NCBI GenBank assembly: GCA_937910975.1
Contig: CALEMZ010000170.1
Location: 1-6,961 of the forward strand
Origin: an uncultured Pseudorhodobacter sp.
GTDB lineage: Bacteria > Pseudomonadota > Alphaproteobacteria > Rhodobacterales > Rhodobacteraceae
Direction of reading: 5' to 3'
DNA: 6,961 nt
Shown: piece after piece, positions 1 through 6,360 of the stretch
Layout of the letters: the number at the start of each line of letters is the position of its first letter
How positions within the stretch are numbered: the first letter of the stretch is position 1
Position numbers and translations under genes: made by a program
The notes under the pieces: generated by a model
Database searches by the model: none
What the model saw: only the letters and a program-made list of their open reading frames with translations
Told to the model about the DNA's origin: nothing

Positions 1-65
1 CCCGTCAAACCTGCATGGGCTGAGCCTCATACACAGAGTTTCGGATACTCCCGACTGGCGCGGCG

Positions 66-830
66 TCAGGCGTAATAACTTTCCATACTATAGCCAAGTT
101 TTTCACCGACCGGGCTGCAGATATTTGTGAATATCTGCTTTTCTTCGTCGGTCCAGTCCATCTCGGACAGCTTCAGAAATTGCATCAGGTCCCGATCGGG
201 ATTGGCCTGTGGGCGTTTCGCGATCAGATAGGCCGAAAAGGCGGCTATCTCGTCCGCATTCAGGTCCAGGTACTCGCCCACCTGAACTGCGATCTGTGCC
301 GGGTCAGACACAAGGTCATGGAAGTCGAAGGCGAGAAAGTTGCCATCAAGCCTTTCTTTGACATCCAGCCAGGCTAAGTTGCAATCCGACCATTCACGGC
401 ATTGCTGTCGAAAGGGCTGATCGGGAAATTTCTTGCGCTTTGACTGTACATTGTCCAGATGCCTGCGGGTGCAGTGAATAAAACGCGGATTTTGGTGAAA
501 CGCGTTCAGGTCTGGTGCCATGCGGATTGGAGTGATGGTTGGGGTTTTATCTACCAGAAATTCAGAACCTATTTGACCGGAAAAATATAGTTCATAGCCT
601 CTGAAAAGATGCCTCAGAATTTCATGCGGGTTCATGTTGTGCAGGCCGTTGCCCGAAACAGTTGCTCCCAATCCTTCAGTCTTATGATGGAGAACTGATT
701 GGATGATGTCACTTAAAACAGGGACCAGATGGCCTTCTCCATAGCCGAAATAACGGGTCTCGACCAAAGCATTGCGAAGTGCGGATGTACCGGACCGCGT
801 TGATCCCAGAATATAGGCTATTGTGATCAT
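66..830 (-). CDS. Sulfotransferase-family protein
   Basis: A 254-residue protein expected to transfer sulfate from PAPS to a hydroxyl, here plausibly on a sugar of the exported polysaccharide. The N-terminus carries the 5'-phosphosulfate-binding loop (ILGSTRSGTS, residues 7-16). A LVDKTP motif lies at 92-97, the usual second conserved patch. The 3'-phosphate-binding strand and helix is at about 115-130 (PRFIHCTRRHLDNVQS, with Arg122/Arg123 and Ser130). The LAFDFHDLVSDP segment at 166-177 matches the family's C-terminal 'E/D-LV-x-DP' region. Length is normal for bacterial cytosolic sulfotransferases, and no signal peptide or membrane segment is visible. The ATG is supported by an AGGGGAG ribosome-binding site 9 nt upstream. 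It lies in the same orientation as the two glycosyltransferases but 195 bp beyond them, so it may be read through or have its own promoter. The family assignment is firm; the acceptor is inference, since members also act on lipids, proteins and small molecules. Confidence 0.85.
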   Translation of the reverse strand: MITIAYILGSTRSGTSALRNALVETRYFGYGEGHLVPVLSDIIQSVLHHKTEGLGATVSGNGLHNMNPHEILRHLFRGYELYFSGQIGSEFLVDKTPTITPIRMAPDLNAFHQNPRFIHCTRRHLDNVQSKRKKFPDQPFRQQCREWSDCNLAWLDVKERLDGNFLAFDFHDLVSDPAQIAVQVGEYLDLNADEIAAFSAYLIAKRPQANPDRDLMQFLKLSEMDWTDEEKQIFTNICSPVGEKLGYSMESYYA

Positions 831-1025
831 TTATTCAGTCTCCCCTGCCTCATCATCGGCAAGCTGCATTGGTTGCACATACTCTTAATTTCAAAAGCAT
901 AAGCCTATTTTCCAAGAGGCGGCACAATAGCACCGACATTTTCAAAATGTCTGTGCAGATACTCCCTGATGGGCGCATCTGGTCACCGCCCCCGAGTCAT
1001 ATCTGGGGCCGCCTGCGCTGCTGGT
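831..1025. other. Intergenic gap between GT4 and sulfotransferase genes
   Basis: No gene is supportable here. The AT-rich half nearest the sulfotransferase holds its ribosome-binding site. The middle holds the palindrome at 930-956. No T-run terminator follows the palindrome on the minus strand, so read-through from the GT4 gene is possible. No convincing -35/-10 pair for the sulfotransferase could be picked by eye. Confidence 0.6.
930..956. repeat. 27-bp near-perfect palindrome (operator or hairpin)
   Basis: Arms GCACCGACATTTT and AAAATGTCTGTGC are separated by a single C (943). Twelve of thirteen positions pair, and the only mismatch is 934/952. The core GACATTTT-C-AAAATGTC is perfect. As DNA it could be a dimeric regulator site. 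As RNA on the minus strand it could fold with a 3-nt loop. No U-tract follows on the minus strand, so it does not look like an intrinsic terminator for the GT4 gene. It sits about 100 bp upstream of the sulfotransferase start. Confidence 0.6.
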
Positions 1026-2291
1026 TTAACAATTGGCGACCGTCAGACTAAGCGCTTTGTGCTGCTTCCACGCCTCTTGCAGGCTGAGTTCGTCGCGCAC
1101 CCCGGCAGAAAGCTTTTTCCACAAGGGTTTGTTGCCGGCACATTCCACTATCAGGGTGGCCAGTTGCGACACCGAGCCGGGATCGAAGGTATAACCGTTG
1201 ATGCCATCTACGGTGCGTCCGTTCAGCCCGCCAGCGCGTGATGACAGGATCGGGCGACGTGCATCCCAAGCCTCTGAGACAACAAGACCGAAGGTTTCGG
1301 GCCAGATCGACGGCATTACCAACCAGTCGATCATATTCATCAGCTGAAACACGTTGTCACGTGAATAGGTCCCCATTTCGGTGACTTTCAGATTGTCAGG
1401 AGCATCTTCGAGGAATTTATCGATGCGCTTGACATATTCAGGGCTGGCATAGGCCTTGTTGCCACCAAAGATCTTGACTTCAATCTCTTGGCCATCCGCC
1501 ACTTCGGCTGCCGCAATGCTGGCAGCCGCCAGCAGCACATCAATGCCCTTGGCATCAACATACTGTCCAAAAAAGCCAAAGGTATTAACCTTGGCGCTAT
1601 GGGTTGGCATCCATTTTTCGGGGCGCATGCTTTGGTGTCCGTTGGCAATGGTACTGATCTTTTCAGCGGGCAGGCCCCAGGTGATAAAGCGCTGACGCAG
1701 ATAGTCTGAGGGCGAGATGAAGTGATCAACAAATTCGAAGGCGCGCTTGAATACCCTTCGACGCAGCATGAAATCATCGGCGGTGCGTTCGGGGAAGCAT
1801 TTCACGCATTGGTCGGGCGAGGTGTCCTGACAGATACTGTTTTCATGGTAGCGGAACAGCTGACCACGCGAATAGCAGATCGGCAGATATTCATGCAGCG
1901 TATAAAGGATGATTACATCCGGCAGCACTTGCCGCGCGATCTCCAAAAGCTCCAGCCCAATCCAGAGCGAGTGGTGAACATGGATGACATCGGGCTTATG
2001 ATCGGCAAAGAAGCGCTGCAGCGCTTTGGTGCGCCGCTGATCATGCACCGTGTGGTAGAATTCGTTGAATGCATGCCCCGGCAGAATGAATTCGCGCGGG
2101 GAGTCGGGCAAGGCGGTGATTGACGCGCCCACCTTGTTGTACTGCGGGAACATATTGGCATCGATGCCCGCCAACATCACTGCTTCTACATCCGGGTCTG
2201 CATCGGCCGCATCATGCAGGTCTTTGGCAACATATTGAGCACCGCCCTTCATTACGCGCGGGTGGTACAAAGAAATTGTCATATATTTCAT
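1026..2291 (-). CDS. GT4-family glycosyltransferase
   Basis: A 421-residue retaining, GT-B-fold glycosyltransferase (GT4, glycosyl transferases group 1), expected to add a sugar from a nucleotide-sugar donor at the cytoplasmic face. The N-terminal domain opens with SLYHPRVMKGGAQYVA (7-22), the GG-containing loop near the donor site. VIHVHHSLW (102-110) and TLHEYLPICYS (131-141) follow. The C-terminal domain starts near FGFFGQYVDAKGIDVLL (238-254) and carries the EX7E motif (Glu332...Glu340 in PETFGLVVSE), then a GGLNGRTVDGINGYTF loop (354-369). Four cysteines (139, 154, 162, 165) cluster in the insertion after LHEY, resembling a Cys-rich insert of some GT4 enzymes. The ATG at 2291 is chosen because AGGA (2300-2303) lies 8 nt upstream. 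A second ATG at 2282 is too far from it, and the open frame upstream of 2291 overlaps the GT2 gene and is not genuine. The donor and acceptor cannot be read from the sequence. Confidence 0.9.
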   Translation of the reverse strand: MKYMTISLYHPRVMKGGAQYVAKDLHDAADADPDVEAVMLAGIDANMFPQYNKVGASITALPDSPREFILPGHAFNEFYHTVHDQRRTKALQRFFADHKPDVIHVHHSLWIGLELLEIARQVLPDVIILYTLHEYLPICYSRGQLFRYHENSICQDTSPDQCVKCFPERTADDFMLRRRVFKRAFEFVDHFISPSDYLRQRFITWGLPAEKISTIANGHQSMRPEKWMPTHSAKVNTFGFFGQYVDAKGIDVLLAAASIAAAEVADGQEIEVKIFGGNKAYASPEYVKRIDKFLEDAPDNLKVTEMGTYSRDNVFQLMNMIDWLVMPSIWPETFGLVVSEAWDARRPILSSRAGGLNGRTVDGINGYTFDPGSVSQLATLIVECAGNKPLWKKLSAGVRDELSLQEAWKQHKALSLTVANC

Positions 2292-2299
2292 AAAATGCG

Positions 2300-2303
2300 T
2301 CCT
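2300..2303 (-). promoter_or_regulatory. GT4 ribosome-binding site overlapping GT2 stop codon
   Basis: AGGA on the minus strand shares two bases with the TAG stop (2302-2304) of the GT2 gene and lies 8 nt from the GT4 ATG. This arrangement fits a single mRNA with terminating ribosomes re-initiating on the next gene. It also decides the GT4 start at 2291. Confidence 0.65.
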
Positions 2304-3789
2304 AAAGCAGCTGCAGATCTTGGGCTGTATCCACCACAAGCGGAGAGGTTTCAAACCGCCGTGAATAAAACGCGCGGTTGAGCCACATGAAACTTCTGAC
2401 AGCCGGGGGTGTCTCCTTGCCAACCCCTTCCAGGTGAAGCCAGCGTGACGTGCTGTCGAGCACGATTTCACGACCGGAGTCGCGCCAGCGCAGACAGAAA
2501 TCTGCATCTTCATAATAGGCAAAGATATAATCGGTCGACAGGCCGCCAATGGCGTCAAACTCTGCCTTCGACACTTTCCACAAGGCCGCAGAGACTAGCA
2601 GAATATCCTGTCGCACGCCTGCCAACGCTTTATCCAGACCATCCTGGTTATCATCGACGCGGTGGCTGAGCCCTTTGCCGAAATGTTCGACCCGCAACAG
2701 ATTGCAACTTTTGCCCCTCTTGGCATCAAAGGCCAGATCGCGCACCGAATACATGCCGGAATGCATCAGCATCCCGTCGCCATAATACAGCATCGCGCCA
2801 TGCAGCGCATCACCCGGATCCGAGGACAGAAAGGCCAGCGCTTGTTCGGCATCGCCTTCGGGCGGGAAAATATCGGGGTTCATAAAGATCAGCGTATCCC
2901 CACGTGCGACCTTCGCGCCGTGGTTATTGCCCGCTGAAAAGCCAGAGTTTCCCGAACATAGGATCAGGCGGATCGAGATGTCATGTATCTGACAAAAGGC
3001 CGTGACTCGCGCGCGCATTTCTTCTGGGGCGATCAGATCATTCCCGACGACGATCACCTCGGCATCATGCGTGGTCAGGAATTTTGCCAACTCCGACAAC
3101 TGCACCAGCAACATATCAAACTTGCGATGCAAGGTGATTATAATACTTTGTTGGCAGCTTTTCAGCGGGCGGTTTTCAAATACCGGCACGAAGGACTGGG
3201 TGACCAGATAGGATTGCCATACCTCGCCAAACGCCTCGCTCAGCTTCAGGGCTTGATCGAAGGTACCGCCTGCCGGGCGAGTGGCCAGCGAAGCAACGGC
3301 ACCCAGCGCTTCATTTAGAAACCTATCAACCGACAAGAAGCGGATCAACGGTTCTTCGCGCTGCTTGATACCGTTGATATAGATCGAAACATTCGGCGCG
3401 AGAACTAATTCTTCCGGGGGAATGCTTAGCAGTAGAATGTAGCCCGCAGGATTGCTGTAATCGCCCAGCACATTGCTGACGTCATCGCGTTGATACCAGC
3501 AGGGATCAAGATCGGCAAAATCATAGGTCATGTAACCTATGCGAAGGCTGACCGTCAGCGTTGAAAATACCCGTCGGTCGCACCAGCCGGCCAAATAGAT
3601 ATAGCCCGCGTCGGAAAACAGCATCCCGTCCAAATCCATAGAAACCCGCGCTTCCGGCACGCCCCGAAGTTCCCGATGACCATATGTGATGTAATGGTCG
3701 CACAATTGTGCCTCATCAATACCTGCAAAATGCGAGACGAGATCGGAATTATCCTCGGAATATTTTTTGTAGTTAAAGAGACGTTTCAT
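2302..3789 (-). CDS. GT2-family glycosyltransferase with N-terminal accessory modules
   Basis: A 495-residue protein, longer than a bare GT2 enzyme. Residues 5-45 (FNYKKYSEDNSDL...HYITYGHRELRG) resemble the short 'Y-x(3)-N-x-D...HY-x-x-YG-x-x-E-x-R' module seen at the ends of some cell-surface polysaccharide proteins. Residues about 50-155 form a likely beta-rich module (AGYIYLAGWCDRR..., then RDDVSNVLGDYSNPAGYILLL). The GT2 domain begins near 213: strand SIIITLHRKFD, EVIVVGN (244-250), NSGFSAGNNHGAKVARGD (281-298), the MNPD motif (303-306, metal/donor site) and FAYYEDADFCLRWRDSG (423-439, with Glu427/Asp428, the predicted base region). These match rhamnosyltransferase-like GT2 proteins. No membrane segment is seen. 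An in-frame TTG at 3828, with AGG 9 nt upstream, would add 13 residues. I prefer ATG 3789 because the first module starts right after it, though its ribosome-binding site is weak. The sugar specificity is unknown. Confidence 0.88.
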   Translation of the reverse strand: MKRLFNYKKYSEDNSDLVSHFAGIDEAQLCDHYITYGHRELRGVPEARVSMDLDGMLFSDAGYIYLAGWCDRRVFSTLTVSLRIGYMTYDFADLDPCWYQRDDVSNVLGDYSNPAGYILLLSIPPEELVLAPNVSIYINGIKQREEPLIRFLSVDRFLNEALGAVASLATRPAGGTFDQALKLSEAFGEVWQSYLVTQSFVPVFENRPLKSCQQSIIITLHRKFDMLLVQLSELAKFLTTHDAEVIVVGNDLIAPEEMRARVTAFCQIHDISIRLILCSGNSGFSAGNNHGAKVARGDTLIFMNPDIFPPEGDAEQALAFLSSDPGDALHGAMLYYGDGMLMHSGMYSVRDLAFDAKRGKSCNLLRVEHFGKGLSHRVDDNQDGLDKALAGVRQDILLVSAALWKVSKAEFDAIGGLSTDYIFAYYEDADFCLRWRDSGREIVLDSTSRWLHLEGVGKETPPAVRSFMWLNRAFYSRRFETSPLVVDTAQDLQLL

Positions 3790-3857
3790 TTTCTGCCAGT
3801 TCTGAGATGTTCTGCGAGAGGCGTTCAAAGCAAGCTGCCTGCCCTCGACAGCGCCAG

Positions 3858-3886
3858 TAAGTTGAAATCGTTCAAAGCATGGTCAA
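3858..3886 (-). promoter_or_regulatory. Weak candidate promoter for GT2-GT4 operon
   Basis: On the minus strand TTGACC (3886-3881) is followed 17 nt later by AACTTA (3863-3858). The -35 is good and the -10 is poor. The predicted start point, near 3851, would suit either the TTG 3828 or the ATG 3789 start of the GT2 gene. This was found by eye only. Confidence 0.22.
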
Positions 3887-3921
3887 GGGTCGCCCCCTGC
3901 GTTGATTATGTCACATTAAGG

Positions 3922-3937
3922 TAGTTCTAACGAACTA
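3922..3937. repeat. 16-bp inverted repeat in divergent control region
   Basis: TAGTTC-TAAC-GAACTA is a perfect 6-bp inverted repeat with a 4-bp spacer. It lies between the GT2 start (minus) and the candidate small ORF (plus). It overlaps a TATTAT (3936-3941) that could act as a plus-strand -10, although no matching -35 is visible. The order GTTC-N4-GAAC is opposite to the Bacillus-type LexA box, and it is not the alphaproteobacterial GTTC-N7-GTTC direct repeat. A dimeric regulator site is the simplest reading. Confidence 0.4.
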
Positions 3938-3986
3938 TTATTCTCCTAAAAGTTGTAAGTATTTTTGCCCCCAGAAGGACTATTTT

Positions 3987-4184
3987 CTGACAAAACGGTC
4001 GCTGAGGCCCGAGAGCATTTTGCGCAAAGAACACAAGGCGGCCTTTGCCGGACGGCTGTGCGGCATGCTGCACACCGGTATGAAAAACCTTCAGACGTAT
4101 CTGGCTGATCCCAGCACCGCAAACACCGGAGCCAGGAAAGCGTCTTATGCGCAGTCGCTGCTTGAGAGAGCTATGAGAATGTAA
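3987..4184 (+). CDS. Candidate 65-codon small ORF with CTG start, or gene remnant
   Basis: I do not recognise this protein. An open frame encodes (M)TKRSLRPESILRKEH... and ends ...SLLERAMRM then TAA at 4182-4184. It has no ATG at the front. However, AGAAGGA (3973-3979) lies 7 nt before CTG 3987, and the coding-like composition begins just there: third-position GC is about two thirds, while AT-rich DNA lies upstream. The product would be small, basic and probably helical, with no signal peptide or membrane segment. In-frame fallback starts are TTG 4020 and ATG 4065, neither with a visible ribosome-binding site. It is oriented opposite to every complete neighbour. Alternatives are the 3' remnant of a gene lost by rearrangement, an ATG mutated to CTG, or chance. 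Existence as a translated gene is uncertain. Confidence 0.35.
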   Translation: MTKRSLRPESILRKEHKAAFAGRLCGMLHTGMKNLQTYLADPSTANTGARKASYAQSLLERAMRM

Positions 4185-4435
4185 GACTGAAGCCTTTGGC
4201 CTTTCGGCAGGTAAAAAATCAGGATGCCTCCATCATTATCTCGGCTCACTGGATTGCCCCGTTTGTTCCGGCCCCAGCATCTACATTTCTGCGTGGCGTT
4301 GGCGAGTGGAACTGGAAGTTGAGCGCGTGAATGCTGGACTAATCGAGCGGCGAAATGACTGGCTGCGGGGGTAAGACTAGCCCACCCTGCCCTTTTGGGT
4401 TTTGTACGAAATTTACCCATACAAAAGAATCCGGT
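4185..4435. other. Intergenic stretch downstream of kpsT, no gene supported
   Basis: Several frames on both strands are open for 50-90 codons, but none combines a start, a ribosome-binding site and a recognisable product. The plus frame ending with TAA at 4372-4374 contains a CPVC pair and a WRWRVELEVERV stretch but has no ATG or well-placed start. The region holds an AT-rich inverted repeat near the kpsT end and no clear T-run terminator for kpsT. Together with the small ORF it could be a scar of rearrangement between the export and glycosyltransferase genes. Confidence 0.45.
4400..4426. repeat. AT-rich inverted repeat just beyond kpsT
   Basis: TTTTGTA (4400-4406) and TACAAAA (4420-4426) are perfect 7-bp inverted arms with a 13-nt spacer. 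They lie 10 nt past the kpsT stop. The arms are AT-only except for one pair and no U-tract follows on the minus strand, so any hairpin would be a weak terminator or 3' end stabiliser. Confidence 0.35.
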
Positions 4436-5113
4436 TCAGCCCATCCAGGGCGGCAGGTTGCCCGCCATTGTGTGTTTGTAGTGCTCAATCGCCTTTTGCA
4501 CCCGGGCATAAAAGAAGAAGCGCCCGTTCTGGAGGACCACGCCCGAGGTGCAAAGCCGCTCCATCTGTTCCAGCGAGTGCGAAACGAAAATCGCGCCGCT
4601 GTCTTTCAGGCGCTCACGCAAAATAGCTTCGCTTTTGACTTGGAACGCCCCGTCTCCCACTGCGGTGATTTCGTCGATTAGATAGGTATCAAACTTCACG
4701 GCCATCGACATGCCAAAGGCCAGCCGCGATTTCATCCCCGAAGAATAAGTGCGCACAGGTAGATGAAAATGGCTACCAAGCTGCGAAAACTCTCTGGTGA
4801 AATCTACCATATCATCTGTATCAACACCATAAATGCGGGCGACGAATTTTACATTCTGTGCCCCAGTCATATCGCCGTGAAAGCTGCCGGCAAAGCCCAC
4901 CGGCCAAGAAACAGAGCCGTGGCGGATAACCTCTCCCCGGTCGGGTTGCAAGGTTCCGGCGATCATCCGCAGCATGGTTGATTTACCCGCACCATTGGCC
5001 CCCATCAGCGCCACGCATTCGCCCGCCGGGAAGGTAAAGCTTATGTCACGGGCGACGATCTTGGCCACGCCGTTCAGTCGGTAGGTTTTGGAGAGGTTGC
5101 TTAATTCGATCAT
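4436..5113 (-). CDS. kpsT: Capsular polysaccharide ABC exporter, ATP-binding protein
   Basis: A 225-residue ATPase that powers capsule export across the inner membrane with KpsM. Walker A is GANGAGKST (38-46). The Q-loop region carries SWPVGFAGSFHGDMTGAQNVKFVARIYG-type residues (69-96), characteristic of KpsT/Wzt proteins. The signature motif is the variant YSSGMKSRL (123-131). Walker B is YLIDEI (144-149, Asp147/Glu148), and the switch His is His179 in FVSHS. Length equals that of typical KpsT and there is no Wzt-like C-terminal carbohydrate-binding domain, so the capsule-type (group 2) subfamily fits. The ATG lies 6 nt after the kpsE stop. Upstream there is only a poor ribosome-binding site (TTAGAAACCG), which suggests translational coupling to kpsE. 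Its permease partner is encoded on the other strand beyond kpsE. Confidence 0.93.
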   Translation of the reverse strand: MIELSNLSKTYRLNGVAKIVARDISFTFPAGECVALMGANGAGKSTMLRMIAGTLQPDRGEVIRHGSVSWPVGFAGSFHGDMTGAQNVKFVARIYGVDTDDMVDFTREFSQLGSHFHLPVRTYSSGMKSRLAFGMSMAVKFDTYLIDEITAVGDGAFQVKSEAILRERLKDSGAIFVSHSLEQMERLCTSGVVLQNGRFFFYARVQKAIEHYKHTMAGNLPPWMG

Positions 5114-5119
5114 CGGTTT

Positions 5120-6310
5120 CTAACGACGGTCCCGCAGGCTGAAAAAGATAAGAACACCGATCGACCAGATCAACAGCAGGATCGTACCCATCACAGCAGT
5201 CAGCTCAAAGCGTCTTGGGTATTCCGGGCTTTGGGGCAACGAGGGATTTGCATAGGTTGCCAGATAACGACTTTGGCGCTGCGCATTGGCCTGGGCCACA
5301 TCCCGCACAGTCTGCGCAGTCAGATAGGATTTCTGCGCATATTCCAGATCAACTGTCAGGCGCTCAAACTCCCCTACAAGCGTAGAGTAGTCTTTTTCCC
5401 CGGCCACCTGTGGCGTGGTGCCCATACCAAATTTCTGGCGTTCTTTATCGATCAGGGTTTCAATCACCGCAATGCGCCGCCGGGCCTGTTCCAGTCGCGG
5501 GTCATTTTCACGACTGGTTTCCAGCAGCAGGTTAAATTCGATGATCGCCTCAGCCAGTTGTGTTTCCAGCGAGTTCAGCAAGCCCATCTGCCCCTGAATA
5601 TCGGCCTTTGGGTCAACGATCCGGGTTTGTGAGCGAAAACGTGTCAGCGCCTCGCGCGCGGTTTTCAGCCGGGTTACAGCACTGTCCAGATCTTCCAGCG
5701 CATAGCGGGTGGAATCGGCGCGGGCAATCGCTGACAGTTCGTTAATCATGCGCGAGGATTCCTCGACGATGGTTTCGGCAACCAACTGGGCGTCTTTCGC
5801 GGAAAAGGTGTTCACGCGCACCTCCAGCAGCCCCGAACCCGAGGCGCGGCTGACCCGCACCATCCGTTGCCAATAGGCGACCAGATCCTCAAACGAGGCG
5901 TCGGGCCTTAGGGCAAAGACCGGGTCATTTTGAGGCCAGGAGTATAGCGCGGGCAGATCCAGCCGCGCGCTGACCTTTTCCACCAAGGTCCGGCTTTGAA
6001 TAAACTCATACAGAATATCAGTGTCGGAAGAACTGGTACCCGACAGGCTGGCCAGCCCGCCCAGCAACGCCTGCGCACCTTCCAGTTGTTCAGAGCGGAC
6101 GGTAAAGCCAAAGACCGAAGCGTATTGATCCTGTGCCGCCGCGAAAAGGTAATAGACCGAAGCAACAAAGGGCACGATCACCCCCAACAGAAAACTGGCG
6201 AACAGCCCGTAATGGCGTTGGCGCATGCGGGCCGCGCCTGCTGCTTTGGGCGGGGCCTTGACGGGTAAAGGCGGGGCTGTCGGCAAAGAAGTCGCGCGAA
6301 CTTGTGAAAT
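5120..6310 (-). CDS. kpsE: Capsule export inner-membrane/periplasmic adaptor (KpsE-like)
   Basis: This is a polysaccharide co-polymerase type 3 protein of the KpsE/CtrB/BexC family. It joins the KpsMT exporter to the outer-membrane channel. In the 396-residue version, a Pro/Ala-rich cytosolic leader (residues 5-28) is followed by RQRHYG and the first membrane helix (about 36-58). DQYAS and FTVRSEQ come next, then SSSDTDILYEFIQS (92-105). A long coiled-coil-prone periplasmic part spans about 170-350, followed by a Pro-rich PSLPQSPEYPRR (356-367). The second helix (about 371-391) ends in a short RDRR tail. The start is unclear. The best ribosome-binding site, AGGGG (6319-6323), lies 8 nt before an in-frame ATT (6310). 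ATG 6226 gives 368 residues but drops the leader. TTG 6370 gives 416. A GTG at 6511 would overlap kpsM and is unlikely. The family call is firm and the N-terminus is not. Confidence 0.88.
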   Translation of the reverse strand: MSQVRATSLPTAPPLPVKAPPKAAGAARMRQRHYGLFASFLLGVIVPFVASVYYLFAAAQDQYASVFGFTVRSEQLEGAQALLGGLASLSGTSSSDTDILYEFIQSRTLVEKVSARLDLPALYSWPQNDPVFALRPDASFEDLVAYWQRMVRVSRASGSGLLEVRVNTFSAKDAQLVAETIVEESSRMINELSAIARADSTRYALEDLDSAVTRLKTAREALTRFRSQTRIVDPKADIQGQMGLLNSLETQLAEAIIEFNLLLETSRENDPRLEQARRRIAVIETLIDKERQKFGMGTTPQVAGEKDYSTLVGEFERLTVDLEYAQKSYLTAQTVRDVAQANAQRQSRYLATYANPSLPQSPEYPRRFELTAVMGTILLLIWSIGVLIFFSLRDRR

Positions 6311-6318
6311 GGCTATAT

Positions 6319-6323
6319 CCCCT
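6319..6323 (-). promoter_or_regulatory. Ribosome-binding site placing the kpsE start at ATT
   Basis: AGGGG on the minus strand (also the core of the sulfotransferase ribosome-binding site, AGGGGAG) stands 8 nt before the in-frame ATT at 6310-6308. No ATG, GTG or TTG in the kpsE frame sits at a suitable distance. ATT is a rare but known bacterial initiator, as in infC. Confidence 0.35.
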
Positions 6324-6354
6324 AGGTTGCATGCGGCTTGATCATAGGCTTCGG

Positions 6355-6360
6355 ATTTTA
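6355..6360 (-). promoter_or_regulatory. Candidate -10 element for kpsE-kpsT
   Basis: TAAAAT on the minus strand matches the TATAAT consensus at five of six positions. It would start transcription near 6348, about 38 nt before the ATT candidate start. No hexamer close to TTGACA is found 16-18 nt upstream (ATTTCT or TTTCTT instead), so an activator or an alternative sigma factor would be needed if it is real. Confidence 0.25.

Noticed and set aside
1..65. Terminator downstream of the sulfotransferase gene
   Set aside because: Only a 4-bp GAGT/ACTC pairing with no U-tract is present, and nothing else in this stretch is supportable.
1722..2123. Plus-strand 133-codon frame opposite the GT4 gene
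   Set aside because: It is the complement of a confident GT4 coding region and has no recognisable domain.
2292..2558. Upstream extension of the GT4 frame to 2558
   Set aside because: It overlaps the GT2 coding sequence in another frame, and the good ribosome-binding site is at 2300-2303 with ATG 2291.
3922..3937. LexA/SOS box
   Set aside because: GTTC-N4-GAAC is in the wrong orientation for the GAAC-N4-GTTC type and has the wrong structure for the alphaproteobacterial GTTC-N7-GTTC type.
4177..4374. Plus-strand open frame with CPVC and WRWRVELEVERV stretches
   Set aside because: There is no ATG and no ribosome-binding site near any alternative start. Two other frames are open across the same DNA, so coding cannot be favoured.
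4389..4404. CCC-TTTT-GGG followed by TTTT as a plus-strand terminator
   Set aside because: The stem is only three base pairs, too weak for an intrinsic terminator.
4145..4420. Minus-strand 91-codon open frame just past kpsT (MGKFRTKPKRAG...)
   Set aside because: It has an ATG with a weak GGA upstream. Its composition is unlike the neighbouring genes, no motif is recognisable, and it overlaps the more coding-like plus-strand frame at its 3' end.
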